64,000 nt of DNA from Paramacrobiotus metropolitanus (taxonomy: Eukaryota; Tardigrada; Eutardigrada; Parachela; Macrobiotidae). The notes under the pieces are model-generated. The model saw only the letters and a list, made by a program, of their open reading frames with translations, was not told the DNA's origin and made no database searches. The translations under genes were made by a program, and so were the position numbers. Positions 10,938 to 23,133 of the stretch are shown here, piece by piece (position 1 is the stretch's first letter; every line of letters begins with the position of its first letter). The DNA is taken from positions 1,178,001-1,242,000 of the forward strand of contig NW_026570244.1 in the NCBI RefSeq assembly GCF_019649055.1, given 5' to 3'.

Positions 10938-11589
10938 TCTCAACCACACCACCGCCTCACGTCCAAATCAATCCTGCAACCAACACTGTCATCACTCAAC
11001 CATCCACCAACAATTCCCCGATGAATGGCGATGGGTATCAGCGACGATAACCAGCCAACGCGCGACAGAAACAATAGGACCTTGAACAACGATGCTTCTA
11101 ACTGCCAATGCGACTCAACGCACAATCATTCGATCAACGCTGGATTCCCTTATTCCACGCTAATCATAAATTATTCTATACTGTAATCTGGCAACGTGAT
11201 ACTCGTAGATAAATAAATGAAAACACAAATCAGGAAGACATGGAATCAACGCTGAATGAGAGCCTGGCCATAACCAGTGTTCCTCTGCCAAGCAGCGCAA
11301 CGCGAGGAAAAATTTCTCTAAATAGTATAAAAGTCGTAACCGCCCTTAGTGCAAGCGAGCGAGCGTGTAAATTTTTGTTGTTGTAAAAGATTCGGTTGGG
11401 CAAGACTGCAACAGAAGTCGTGGAAAGTCTATTCGCTTTTTGTAGCTGTTGCATATGCTGTGGAAGGCTTATCAGCAGAGCTGCTCAGATATCAGTTTTT
11501 GCCAATGCTACGATGCCGATATGATATGATTATTTTTGTGCCGTTTTACGGAATTATGTATGCTGATACAATATATTATTTTTGAAAGC
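10938..11589. other. Upstream region of the low-complexity gene, nothing else seen
   Basis: Moderately AT-rich sequence with no coherent exon. It should hold the promoter of the minus-strand gene starting at 10937; I see no clear TATA element. Confidence 0.35.
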
Positions 11590-11882
11590 TTTCTATTTTT
11601 GCTTCCGTTAAAAAAGGTGTAGTATTCTTTGAGCTTCGTACTGGCGCAGGCGTTTCAAGAAACTACGTTCAGAATTTCGTAAGATGAAATGGTTTTTTGT
11701 TGGCTGAAAATTGTGTGTAAACAGATATGATTTTTGAATGTTTTTTATGTTTGCTTCCGTTAAAAAAAAGTACAGTATTCCATGAGTTTTGTACTGGTGC
11801 ACGCGTTCCAAAAAACTACATCAGAATTTCGAAAGATGAAATGGTTTTTTAATGGCTGAAAATTGCGTGTAAAAAGATAAAC
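11590..11882. repeat. Direct tandem duplication, ~146-bp unit x2
   Basis: The words TTTGCTTCCGTTAAAAAA, CAGAATTTCG, AAGATGAAATGGTTTTTT and GGCTGAAAATTG appear in the same order in both halves (about 11590-11735 and 11737-11882) with roughly 15 percent divergence. Confidence 0.8.
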
Positions 11883-14639
11883 GATGTCTTTCTATAACGC
11901 GCAAATTTTTTCTGGTTAACCTTCTACGTAAAACTAAATTCCGAAAATTAAAAATTTAAATTTTTTGTTACTACGCGGAAGGGGAGGGTGGGCTTCCAAA
12001 ATACTGTTTGCGGTTACGCTCGCCATTGTACAGTCGATTTTGCGTCCGATAAGCAACTAAGCGGTTATTTATAATAGCTGAACGCTGAGTCGACAGTCGG
12101 TGTGATTGACTGGCACGAGTTTACCGCTATCCACCAGTCTGTCTAAATCTTTCCATACTCTCAAACGCGACGCAGCGCGATACGAGCTTGCCGCCCCCTT
12201 TGGAAATCTCATTTCGTGATATTTATGATAATACTGATATGAATGACAATGACGACCCCGCGGGTGGCACAAATGGACTGCCACATGATCAGATGTGGCC
12301 ACGCAAGCAATTGCAACGCGGGCACTAATATTGTAAATGCTTTATCGCACAAAGCCGTCCATTATGCACCAGATTCTTTATTTTAAGATACTATATGTTG
12401 CCTTCAACTTGTTAAGACTTTTATACGGCTCTCCGACAGACCTAATTTAGTGGGAACGTTCGGCTTCTACTTCTCCGTTCATTTAGTGGGTGCGTTTATA
12501 TTGGATCAGAAGAATTAGAGCCTGTTCAAGAATCGCAACCCAGGCCATTATCCGTCAAGTACAATCGTTTGCGCAGGATGAGTTTCCAAACCTACCGCTT
12601 GCAAAGGAAAAAACAAAACTGAAGGGATTTTCCACCGCAACCGCAATTAAGAGCGAAATTTGTGAAATGGTTTGGCAGCTCAATTCATCAGTCAGATAGC
12701 TACACTGAACACAGTCACCGTCACTTGACTTCTGGCGACCTTGAATTGCCATACACGCTGCACCGCAGTCGTTGGCTGGCTGCAAGTCAGTGATTTTCTG
12801 CAAACTATTTTAAGAGTACGTGACGGTCCATCAAACCAATTTTTGGTGGTAAATCATAAACTTAGAATTATTGGATTTGGTGCTCGCGATCCATGGCAAG
12901 CAGAAAATATGTTTCGCTTCAGATCTTTAAATATTCGCTAGATGGCATTAGGCCAGAACTCGATGGCAATGCTTACCGGTAAAGTTACCGAGTCGTTTCA
13001 TTTTTTTGGCAAAAAAGCCCATTCTATACCGAATATGTGACTACGCTGTCAATATTCCGCAAACTTCTAGCCTTCTGATTTTAAGCTGAATACGATTCTC
13101 CGCCGGTAGTTAATATCCTAAAAAAACTCTTTGTTTTAATTTGTTCCAGTTAGTCGTCAGACGCATAGAAGTTTCAGCCATTTAAATCTCAATATTTTCA
13201 AATTCACGGAAAGATTGTCTTTGCTGCAGATGAATTGGTACATTGATTCACACAAACGGTGTATCCCGATGTAACCACGCAGGATCTGAGAAGCGCCGGT
13301 GCAGATTTCTGTTTTAGGGTCCAATGTTTTTCGTAACGCCTGGTTAGGCTTAAATTATTGCGCAAACGATTTGTTGTTTCAACACCTTGTTCGATGTCTG
13401 GTGGTAGGGGCAACGTGGGTAGCAATAACGCAGTAACGGTTCCTAACTGGATGATTTTCTTGGTAAAGCGTACCATGTTTTTCTATGGTTTTCAGTTTAA
13501 TTCGGTCGATTTTATTCTGAAGCAGAAAAACGATCGAGTAACTCATACTTACCATGGTTTTGAAAACACAGTGACCGTTTGTGGCATATAACTACGGCTG
13601 GTATTCCACAGTCGCTTTTGGTCTTGACGTACTAACTTAACTCGACCTGGTGCAAGCCTTTTATTGTTTGGGTGTTGATTTGACTAAGCTTGCCAGAATG
13701 TTTCGTCTACAATAATGTTCATGAATGGCGTAATTTTCTTCAAAATATATCCACAACAATTTTTCCGAAAGTCTTAAAAAGTTGTGAATTTTGTTAAATC
13801 TTGTTTCAAAGATGGGGAATTTCACCACTCTACTGACTATGTTGGAAATTACCCAATGCTCGTGAGGGCAGGGCCACGTGTTTAAATTTCTGTGAACCCC
13901 GGTGTATGAAATAGAAAAGACCTTTGACCTAGTGTGACTTTAACTGAGAAATCGCTGACTTAAGCTGATTGACTTCGAAGGGCTATATCTTCCGTCATCT
14001 TTCACTCATATCGTGCCTGTACGGTTCAAATTGTAGGGAATTTAGTGTAGATTTTAAAATAGTATTAAGTAGTCAGAAACTTTGATCTCTGTTTTCTGCA
14101 TTGTCAAATATCTGGGACTATACAGTTTTGCTCAGTTTAATTGGTCAGAATTAAGCTGATTTCAGCCGTTCGAGGAGTTCTCAAAAACTGCTGCCAAGGT
14201 TTCATGAAAATAATAATGCCGTTTTATTTAGAATTCATTTTCAAATTTTGTGATATGTCAACTGCGAAAATCAGTTCACTTTGAGAAAAGATATCGAGGC
14301 ATCAGCTTAAGTGTAGTTTTGCTCAGTTAAATTCACACTACTTTGTCCTAGATCTCCTCTTTTTCTCCGCAAAAAGCAAAAACTTTAATCGCTGAAGTTT
14401 ATTTCATTCGTACTCTTGTATTAAAGATTTATTTAATGCTTCATAAATGAGCTTGTTTTGAAGTTTGAGATAGGGAGTATTAGCACAAGGCGCGAAAATT
14501 TGATCAAGCAATCAAATTCGTTTTCCATTTGCAAAATTGATATTTAAAATTTCATGGAGATTTTTTTAAGATTTTGTTTTATTTATTGAAACAAAAGTTT
14601 GAAGTACAAAAATAAATGTTTCGTTCTATTAGATGCTTC
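11883..14639. other. Gene desert, no exon recognised
   Basis: AT-rich single-copy-looking DNA. A few short open frames occur but lack family similarity, codon-position GC bias or paired splice signals. I see no RNA gene. Confidence 0.4.
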
Positions 14640-15390
14640 AATTGCGCCGCCGCACGGCTTTTTCTTCGGTTTTTTTCGGAACGATAGTTTGCTATCAAAT
14701 TTCATAACGGTGATGGAATTTAATCCGCAAAATTTTTTTAATAAGAAGGACAATGGAATGCTCTTGTTTTACTTGCTGTTCTGCTTGCATCGAATGTTTG
14801 CTCGCGCCGCAGCTTTGCGTCGCCTTCGGCTCCGCCTTCGGTTTCTGTAAAATGGAAGCTCGCTACCGTGTCATCACAGTTACAAAAACTTCAATCGGAG
14901 CTATAAGAACAATCTTTTCAGAAGAATATGACAGCATAATCCTCTCGTTTTACTTGCTGCTTCGCTCGCTGCGCTGCGCTTGCTCGCGCCGCAGCTCGGC
15001 GTTGCCTTCGGCTCCGCCTACGGTTTTCGCTAGTGTATCATCGCGATAACGAAACGCTCAATCGGAACTGTAAGAGTAATCTCTTTAGAATAAAAGGACA
15101 ATAGAATCCTTGCGTTTTATTTGCTGTTCCGCTCGTTTCGCTGCGCTCGCTCGCGTTGCAGCTTGGCGTCGGCTTCGGCTCTGCCTTCGGTTTTCGTGGA
15201 AACGGTAGTTTCGTAACGTATCATCACAGTAGCAAAACGTTTAAGCGGAACTACAAGAAGAATCTCTTCAGAATAATAGGACAGTGGAATCCTTTCGTTT
15301 TACTCGCTACTCGGTAGCGCTCGGTAGCGCGAAATTTTGGTGGCTCGCGCCGCAGCTCGGCGTCGCCTTCGGCTATGTCTTCAGTTTCAA
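14640..15390. repeat. Tandem array, ~185-bp unit, with TTCGCTCG/CCTTCGGCTCCG motifs
   Basis: Four to five units. Each has a 5' AT-rich half ending AGGACARTRGAATCC and TTTTACTTGCTG, then a GC half built of GCTCGC, GCCGCAGCT, GCCTTCGGCTCCGCC and CGGTTTTCG. The GC halves can form short TTCG- or CTCC-loop hairpins. No conserved open frame runs across units. Confidence 0.75.
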
Positions 15391-16339
15391 CAAAAAAGGG
15401 ACAAAATACACTACCAAAAACTGACACAGGTGCAATACCTTGTTACAATTAGGGTAGCGTAACATTTAATAGTGGCAACGGTTGGTTTGAGTGGTAACGC
15501 TGGTAGCGGTAAAGCGTAACGATTAGTTATCATAATGTGAACAACAATAAACAGTGTTAACGTTAGTAACGGTAGCAATGGCTCTTCAGTTCGCTGACTT
15601 TTCTAAATAAATGCTCTGCTACGGCAACGTAAATGCTTTGCTATGGCAACAAGTCAAAGCATATTTCCAACAATTGCTAAAAAGTCTAAGAATCCGTTGG
15701 ATTTGTTTAAAATTTAACAAATTTCGAATGCGCGCTTCCTAAGCGTACCCCTATAAATAAAGTTATAACTTGCAAGCTGTGTGAGCGCAAATCTCTGTAG
15801 ACCATCTTTGATGAACACCGGTGTGAGTGATTCTAAATCTTATTCAAGTAAGCATTTCTTAGAATTATTACATGCACTTTTTTAAGCGACAATCAAATGG
15901 CTGTTTGCGTTGCATCTCGTCTTCGCCCTCAGCTCTTTTATAGAAACCGCCAATTATTGAAGTAAGTGCAATACATTAAGACAACTTTTAATGCTATAAG
16001 GTTAAACTAACGGTTACCGTAACCCGAAACGGTGACAATAAGTTGCGCGGTAATCCTTTACGGCAACAGTAGCACTAACAGTATCCCGTCGTTGTAATCC
16101 TTTGCGGAAACGATTGTTCGTTTGATAGTATTTTGAAATGGTTGCAAGGGCTGTTCACGACGGAAGTAAAATGTTACGGGACCCGTTAACATAAAAACTT
16201 CACCACCGAACAAAATTATCGGACCGGGTCCATAAAACGGGATACCTCCACACTTGTACGGCGGACTCCTGAAAAATGCATAAGTATTTTGTTTAACGTC
16301 GGCTTTCCTAGAACACCAAACACCCAAGGTCGCTGCTCC
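15391..16339. other. AT-rich spacer between repeat arrays
   Basis: Contains scattered GGTAACG/GGTAGCGGTAA words at 15450-15570 but no gene or defined repeat unit. Confidence 0.35.
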
Positions 16340-16980
16340 AAAAAATTTTTACGGGTTCAGATTTTTCGAGCACCTGTATATTACTGCGGGTTCGTCAATA
16401 ATAAGACAGTTATAAATTAAGTTACGATTTCCCAAAACTGACACACCCCGGGTCGCTAAGAAACCCGGTTATAATTTACGTTACGGTTTCTCAAAACTGT
16501 TCCAACCGGGGTCGCCAATAAAATCCGCAACAAGTCTAAATTTCCGGACCTCCCGTATACTACTACGGCAAGTTCATCATTAATAACCCGGTTATAATTA
16601 ACGTTACAGTTTCTCAAAACTGCACCACCCGGGCCGCTAAAAAAATCCGGACCGGGTCCGAATTTCCGGACCCCTCGTATATTACTGCGGCGGGTTCGTC
16701 AATAATGACCGGGTTATGATTTACGTTACGGCTCCCCAAAACAGCTCCACCCAGAGCCGCTAAAAAAATCCGGACCGGGTCCAAATTTCCGGACCCCCCG
16801 TATATTACTACGGCGGGTTCGTCAATAATGACCGGGTTATGATTTACGTTGCGGTTCCCCAAAATGCCACCACCCGACCCGGTCTACGCGTTTGCGCTGG
16901 GTCCAAATTTACGGTCGAACACACATTTCCCCATTGGGTCCGTCAATTATAACCCGGTTAGGTTTACGATTTTAAACTAC
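16340..16980. repeat. Tandem array, ~122-bp unit, about five copies
   Basis: The word CCGGGTTATGATTTACGTT or a close variant recurs at about 16467, 16589, 16711 and 16834, i.e. every ~122 bases. Each is flanked by TCCGGACCGGGTCC, CCCGTATATTACT and CGGCGGGTTCGTCAATAA. The array is open in one minus-strand frame across two units only because the unit length permits it; I do not call it a gene. Confidence 0.85.
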
Positions 16981-16989
16981 CTTCTCAAT

Positions 16990-17150
16990 TGCTTCAGCGG
17001 GGGGTTGCGCCCCCCGCACCCCCTGCTTATTGGGGCTCCGCCCCAAAACCCGGCCAGGGGCTTCGCTCCTGGACCCCGGAAACCCGGTTCTCCGGTTCGC
17101 CCCGTTACACATATAAATTAAAAACGCTTCGCTCGCTTCGCTCGCTCGCT
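16990..17150. repeat. Cluster of three GC-rich hairpins plus GCTTCGCTC repeats
   Basis: Consecutive stem-loops: GCGGGGGGTTGCGCCCCCCGC, TTGGGGCTCCGCCCCAA and CCAGGGGCTTCGCTCCTGG, followed by repeated CGCTTCGCTCGCTCG. The pattern resembles mobile GC-cluster or hairpin elements of organelle genomes, but here it sits in nuclear-type DNA after the 122-bp array. Confidence 0.7.
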
Positions 17151-17669
17151 TGATTATTACCGCGCTGACGGCGCTGTGGCGTTGGGCCTAACATTACGTA
17201 AGCAGGAATTACTGCGAGCCTGCGACTGCACGCTACGGTACGAGCCATATGCTACGTTACGTGTGTGAGTGCTACCGCTACCACTGCAGCGCTGTGTCGC
17301 TTTAATACGTACCGTACCGTATCTAGCATCCTGCCACATCATCGCTACTGAGCCACTGAGCACTGAGTGGCATAATTCTTGCTTCATGAGCATTATTAAT
17401 TTAAAAGTATAAACTGCAATTATGTACTTTGTCTTTTTGTTAATTATAGGTTGATTATAATATGATCTGATTGCTGCTGCTTTAAACAGATAGCTATCTT
17501 TACGAACTTATTGAATCTATTGCGTAGCTTTAGCGCAGTGCAGACACGTGGATTTGACACCGTGTGCTGTGTGGCTTTCGGATTAATCCTTCGTAGCGCT
17601 GTCCGTGCACACGCTGCAGAGACTTGCTGTCGCTAACTGAAAGTGATCAGAAATTCATTTCACTGAGGC
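17151..17669. promoter_or_regulatory. Upstream region of coatomer gamma
   Basis: About 500 bases without an exon before the COPG start codon. No clear TATA element. The 5' untranslated leader and promoter presumably lie here. Confidence 0.4.
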
Positions 17670-20600
17670 ATGGCTTCGTCGTACTACAACATGATGAAGG
17701 GCGGTCGCGGCGAGAAGAAGGACGAGGACGCGGGCGGCGCGGAGAACCCCTTCCGCAACCTGGACAGGAGCACGGTGCTGCAGGAGGCGCGCATCTTCAA
17801 CGAGACGCCGGTGAACGTGCGCAAGTGCAGTCTGGTGCTGACCAAGATCCTCTACATGCTCAACCAGGGCGAGACGCTCAGCACGCGCGAGGCCACCAAC
17901 TTCTTCTTCGCCATCACCAAACTCTTCCAGTCCAGCGATGTTCCTTTGCGAAGACTCGTCTTCCTCTGCATCAAGGAACTCTGCAAGGTGTGTTGTGGTT
18001 TTGTGCTAGTTTTATCCGTAGATAAATTGTAAAACCTTGGGAGAGGGCTGGTGTTGCTGAAATATTTAAGATCGCAGGACTTGGTTCGTGCAACTGAAAA
18101 TTCGCTGTGCACGCTGCTGACGCTAGCTGGCTGCTAGCCTGCTGCTGATTGGTTTCATGTTTCAGATTGTTTCTGTTCTTAAATTTTACTAAAACACTTT
18201 TCCCCTTTTTTATCTACTTGTGGCATTTTTTGTAGTTGATTACTTAATCCTGAAAAATTCTGGGAATTTTTTTTTTATTTCTGAAATTTCGTTTGCAGTT
18301 TGTAATCAGTTTCGAGTTTTTCATGGATCTTTCCTTCAGCTGGTGCTGGCTGCGTCTTTATCATTGACGCTTGTACTCTGTACTTTCAAATCGTTAAGTG
18401 CATTACTAGTGTGTCAGTGTCACTACTACTAGTTTGGATAAGCGTAATTTGGTTAATTTCCATTGCAAAAGTAATCAGCCAGTTGATTGGTTAGGTGGCG
18501 GAGGACGTGATCATCGTGACCAGTAGTCTGATGAAGGACATGACGGGCAAGGAGGAGGCGTACCGCGCCGCGGCCATCCGCGCGCTGTGCATGATCGTCG
18601 ACCAGTCCATGCTGCAGTCCGTCGAGCGCTACATGAAGCAGGCCGTCGTCGACAAGAGCCCCCACGTCGCCAGCGCCGCCTTACTCGCTTCGCTCCATTT
18701 CTGCCAGGTACCTAATTTAACAACGCCATCTGCCAGCCGCAGCTGCAGTTTTTAAAAATCGTTTTATCCGTTTATATCTACGTACTTCGTGGACGGAGTC
18801 ACCGGGCCGGTACCACTTATTCAGAGGTTGACTTTTTTGTTATTCACCACTTTGCTTTAACTGAAATGCTGCTGTAAATATCTGTTATCTATTGAGAGAA
18901 TAATTTATAATTTTGTTGACGGTTTATGATTTTATCAGACAGGGATTTAACGTTTAGTGGAATATCGATTTATTGGTTAACGTATTGATTTAATCCCAAT
19001 TAATTGATCCGTGTGACCCGATTATTTACCGTTTCTTAGAGATTTATTTACTGTTAATTTATCAATTGATTGGATATCGTCCAGGCGTCGTTGCTGTCTG
19101 GTTTTTGTTTTGCGGAACAGTGAGCGGCAACCATAAGAGGTGTTTTATTTGTGTGGCAGCGCGGCGGGCCGAGCGCGGAGGTGGTGAAGCGCTGGGCGAA
19201 CGAGGTGCAGGAGGCGACGAACAGCGACAACCCCATGGTGCAGTACCACGCCCTGGCGCTGCTCTACAACATCCGCAAGGGCGACCGACTGGCCGTCAAC
19301 AAACTGCTGGCCAAGTTCACCGCCGGCCGCTATCTCAAGTCCCCGCTGGCCGTCTGCTTCCTCGTCAAGGTCGTCGCCAAGACCATCCAGGTCAGTCAGG
19401 ACTCTTCCTTGTTAAATAGAGGATCGACTGGTGATTTAAATGTTTCATATCGTATTTTTCCAGGAAGAGGCCGGTTTAGGCCAGATCAACGCGAGTAACT
19501 TTGACTTCCTGGAGTCGTGCCTCCGTCACAAGTCGGAGATGGTGGTCAACGAGGCGGCGCACGCCTTAGTCAACCTGCGGCACGCCAGCGGCCGCGAACT
19601 GACGCCGGCCATCTCCGTGCTGCAGCTCTTCTGCTCCTCCGCCAAGCCCACCATCCGCTACACCGCCGTGCGCACCTTGAGCCAGCTGGCCATGACGCAC
19701 CCGGCCGCGGTCAGCGCCTGCAACATGGACCTGGAGAACCTCATCACCGACACCAACCGCTCCATCGCCACGCTGGCCATCACCACGCTCCTCAAGACCG
19801 GCAACGAGGGCAACGTCGACCGGCTCATGAAGCAGATCACGTCATTCATGAACGACATTAGCGACGAATTCAAGGCGAGTGTGTTGTTTATTAATTTGAG
19901 ATAAATCTGCTTATTTAATTTTACTACTGAAATTTATTTTTCCGATTAATCTGGTGTGTCTTGTATTTATTTTGAAATAAATTTGCTTATTTGGCAAGTA
20001 TTACTGATGGTTAATTTGTTATTAATCGGGTGTGCTGTGTATTTATTTTCAAAATAAATCTATTTATATAAAAAAATGAAATTTATTTTGTTGGTAATCG
20101 GGTGGGTTTGATTGGTGCAGGTGGTGGTGGTGAACGCGGTGAAGGCGTTGTGCCTCAAGTTCCCGAAGAAGCACGCGCTGATGATGACGTATTTAGCGGG
20201 GATGCTGCGCGAGGAGGGCGGGTACGAGTTCAAGCGCGCGCTGGTGGACACGCTGGTCAGCATCGTGGAGGACAACGCGGAGGCGCGCGAGACGGGCCTG
20301 ACGCACCTGTGCGAGTTCATCGAGGACTGCGAGCACACCAACCTGGCCGTGCGCATCCTGGCGCTGCTGGGCCGCGAGGGCCCCCGGGCCCGGCAGCCGC
20401 ACAAGTACATCCGCTACATCTACAACCGCGTCATCCTGGAGAACGCGCCCGTGCGCGCCGCCGCCGTCACCGCCATGGCCAAGTTCGCCGCCTTCAACGA
20501 GGAGCTGCGCGCCAACATCATGGTGCTGCTCAAGCGCTGCATGATGGACCAGGACGACGAGGTGCGCGACCGCGCCACCTACTACTTCTACGTGCTGGAC

Positions 20601-22585
20601 AGCCACCAGACCGCGCTCTACAACCACTACATCCTCGGCGCGCTGCAGGTATTGCGTCTGCAGTATTTTTAATTTTTTTATTATTTTGTCGGTCGGCTTT
20701 TCGGCCAATTGTCCATTTCGTTCGCGTGGTTTTCTTCGCTTTAAAATTAATTTGAAAGAAACAGAGAAATTACTGTACATTTGTAGTTAAACATTACCCA
20801 ATTATGATGACTGTTATGAATTAAATTTTTTAAAAATTGAATATATATTATAATTAAAATACCATAATTATTTTGAAAAATAGTTTCCCTTTTTAGCTTC
20901 GCTCAAAGATCAATTTAAACGTTTAACTTTTTAGTTTCGCCTGAGAACTAAATTAAAAATTAGTAATTTAAACTGGAAAATCAGGTTAAAAATCGATTAA
21001 AAAGAACTATTATTAATTGAGTTACTATAAAAATTCAGTTAAATGGTAATCGCTGCCGCAGGTGTCGCTGGTGTCGTTGGAGCGCGCGTTGCACAGCTAC
21101 GTGAGCGCCCCCACCGAGGAGCCCTTCGATCTGCGCAGCGTGCCCATCGTCACGGCCGAGGAGAAGCGTCCGCGCCCCGACGCCGCCACCGCCACGCAGG
21201 TGCGGGCGGCCGCGGCCGACACCCCCGGCGGCGGCGCCGCGGCCACGCCGGCGACGGCCAGCGCCGTGGACTCGTATGTCGAGACCTTCAAGAAGATGCC
21301 GCAGATCGCCGCCCTCGGACCGCTCTTCAAATCGTCGGCGCCGGTGCAGCTGACGGAGCCGGAGACGGAGTACGTCGTCAAGTGCATCAAGCACACCTTC
21401 GCGCACGACCTCGTCTTCCAGTTCGACTGCACCAACACCATGAACGACCAGCTCCTCGAGAACGTCACCGTCAAGGTCGAGGCCGCCGCCGACACCGGCT
21501 TCGTCGTCGACGGGACCATTCCCTGCGCTAAGTTGGAGTGCAACGTGCCCGGTGAGTGGCGGCGTCTATTATTTTCCTCAATTTTTATCATTATTCTTCT
21601 CTGTTTTGTTTTTATTTATTTTTTCGACCCCAGAGCGACGTGTTTTATATTTTTTAATTTGATAAAACTATTTTTTATATTTTTTTGTATAATACTCGCC
21701 GCAGGAACAGTGTGTTATTAATTTGTTGTCACGTGTTTTTAATGCCTTTTAAAGATAGGTATTAAATTTATTAAGGTAATATTCGGTATTTATTTTTGAA
21801 TTTTTTCATATTTATTTTGTGGTGTTCTCTTTTTTATTTTAATTTATTTTATTCGACACAGGAGCGACGTGTTTTATATTTTTTTAATTTAATAAAATAA
21901 TTTTTTATATTTTTTGTGTAATATTCGCCGCAGGAACAGTGTGTGTTATTAATTTGTCGTCACGTGTTTTTATTGCCTATTAAGATTAGGCATTAAAATT
22001 GTTAACGTAATAATCGGTTTTTGGTTTTTCGAATTTTTTCTGATGGTTCTTGTTGCGTTACTCGTCGCAGGAACGACGTACACGCGCGTGCGCCTGCCGG
22101 AGGACGACGTGGCGGCCACGGGGGCTCTGGAGTGTTCCCTGCAGTTCACGGCGAAGGACTGCGACCCCAACACGGGCGAGGTGGACGAGGAGGGCTACCC
22201 CGAGGCGTACTCCCTCGAGCCGGTGGAGATCACGCTGGCGGACCACGTGCAGCGCACCATCGTGGCCAACTTCGCCGCCGCCTGGGAGGAGCTGGGCGCC
22301 GACCGCGAGAGCAGCTCCACCTACGCCCTTAATCAGTTCAAGCAGCTGCAGGAGGCCGCCGACAGCGTCGTCGGCTTCTTCGGCATGCAGCCGCTGGACC
22401 GCAGCGACCGCGTGCCCGCCGAGAAGAGCGCCCACGTGCTGCTCATGGCGGGCGTCTTCCGCGGGAACGTCGCCGTGCTGGTGCGCTGCCGCCTGGCCGC
22501 CGCGGGGGACAGCGGCGTGGCCATGAAGCTGGAGGTGCGCAGCGAGGACCCCGACGTCAACGAGGCCATCATCCAGGCCATGTAG
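17670..22585 (+). CDS. COPG1: Coatomer subunit gamma (COPI), complete
   Basis: Gamma-COP is a large adaptor-like subunit of the COPI coat, which forms retrograde Golgi-to-ER and intra-Golgi vesicles. Seven exons: 17670-17987, 18495-18707, 19160-19390, 19464-19874, 20121-20648, 21062-21551, 22071-22585. They sum to exactly 902 codons (901 aa), close to the usual ~870. The HEAT-like trunk covers exons 1-5 ([75 protein letters not shown]). Exon 6 has the linker and the start of the C-terminal appendage ([17 protein letters not shown]). Exon 7 completes the appendage ([33 protein letters not shown]). The start ATG is the first in frame and fits the family N-terminus. Intron 4 begins GC rather than GT. 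The first four exons are duplicated on the opposite strand at 33.2-35.5 kb. Confidence 0.95.
21640..22075 (+). repeat. Intron duplication with decoy splice acceptors
   Basis: Within COPG intron 6 a ~228-bp segment (GAGCGACGTGTTTTATATT...CGCCGCAGGAAC...GTCACGTGTTTTT) occurs twice. The acceptor-like word CGCCGCAGGAACAG at about 21703 and 21931 imitates the real acceptor CGTCGCAG|GAACGA at 22070. The intron has evidently grown by copying its own 3' end. Confidence 0.8.
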
Positions 22586-23133
22586 TCCGCCTCCGCCCAT
22601 CCTTGTCGAAGAAGGGTTTTTCATCGTGTTTTCTTGTGTTTGCGCCGTTCTCGGGTAGTGAATTAACTTATTCCTTTTCTCAGCTTTTGTTCTTACGCGC
22701 AACTGTTTATTTAGGAAGTTTATTCGGCGATTATCCTGCAATGATGCTTTATAAAGCTGTAGTTGATTATTAATTATTATTGATAAAGTTTTATTAATAA
22801 TGATAATAATATTTGGCAGTTTCTTTCGTTATACGCAGATCGCAAACAGTTGTAAATTCTATACAACCGAAATGTCGGTGACCTTTACAAATATATAGAA
22901 CGTGGACTGGTTCTCCGTGGCGGACAGCCGTGCTGCCCGGCAACATGTGGAATTTGCAATCGGCAATCGCTTGCTAACGCCAGCAGGACTGCCTAAAGCG
23001 AAACAGCTGGCTTGAAATGAAAGTTATCTTTCGCGAAAAGGCATCAAGTCGTGCATTTCCTCCGCAGCTCACTCATCAATGCGATCCATATACAGCTTGT
23101 ACTGCACGCACAAACAAAAACATCAGATTCCCC
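22586..23133. other. COPG 3' flank
   Basis: AT-rich, with no clean AATAAA; TAATTATTATTGATAAAG near 22770 is the nearest candidate signal. No gene seen. Confidence 0.35.

Noticed and set aside
16614-16862. Minus-strand frame with two repeats of NVNHNPVIIDEPA
   Set aside because: It is only the 122-bp tandem array read in one frame; other units break the frame.
14640-17150. CRISPR-like array
   Set aside because: Repeats are contiguous tandem units without unique spacers, and the genome is eukaryotic.
20193-20780. 195-codon minus-strand frame inside COPG exon 5
   Set aside because: Shadow of the GC-rich coding exon on the other strand (Val/Ala/His-rich), as are similar long frames opposite the SETD1 and chimera exons.
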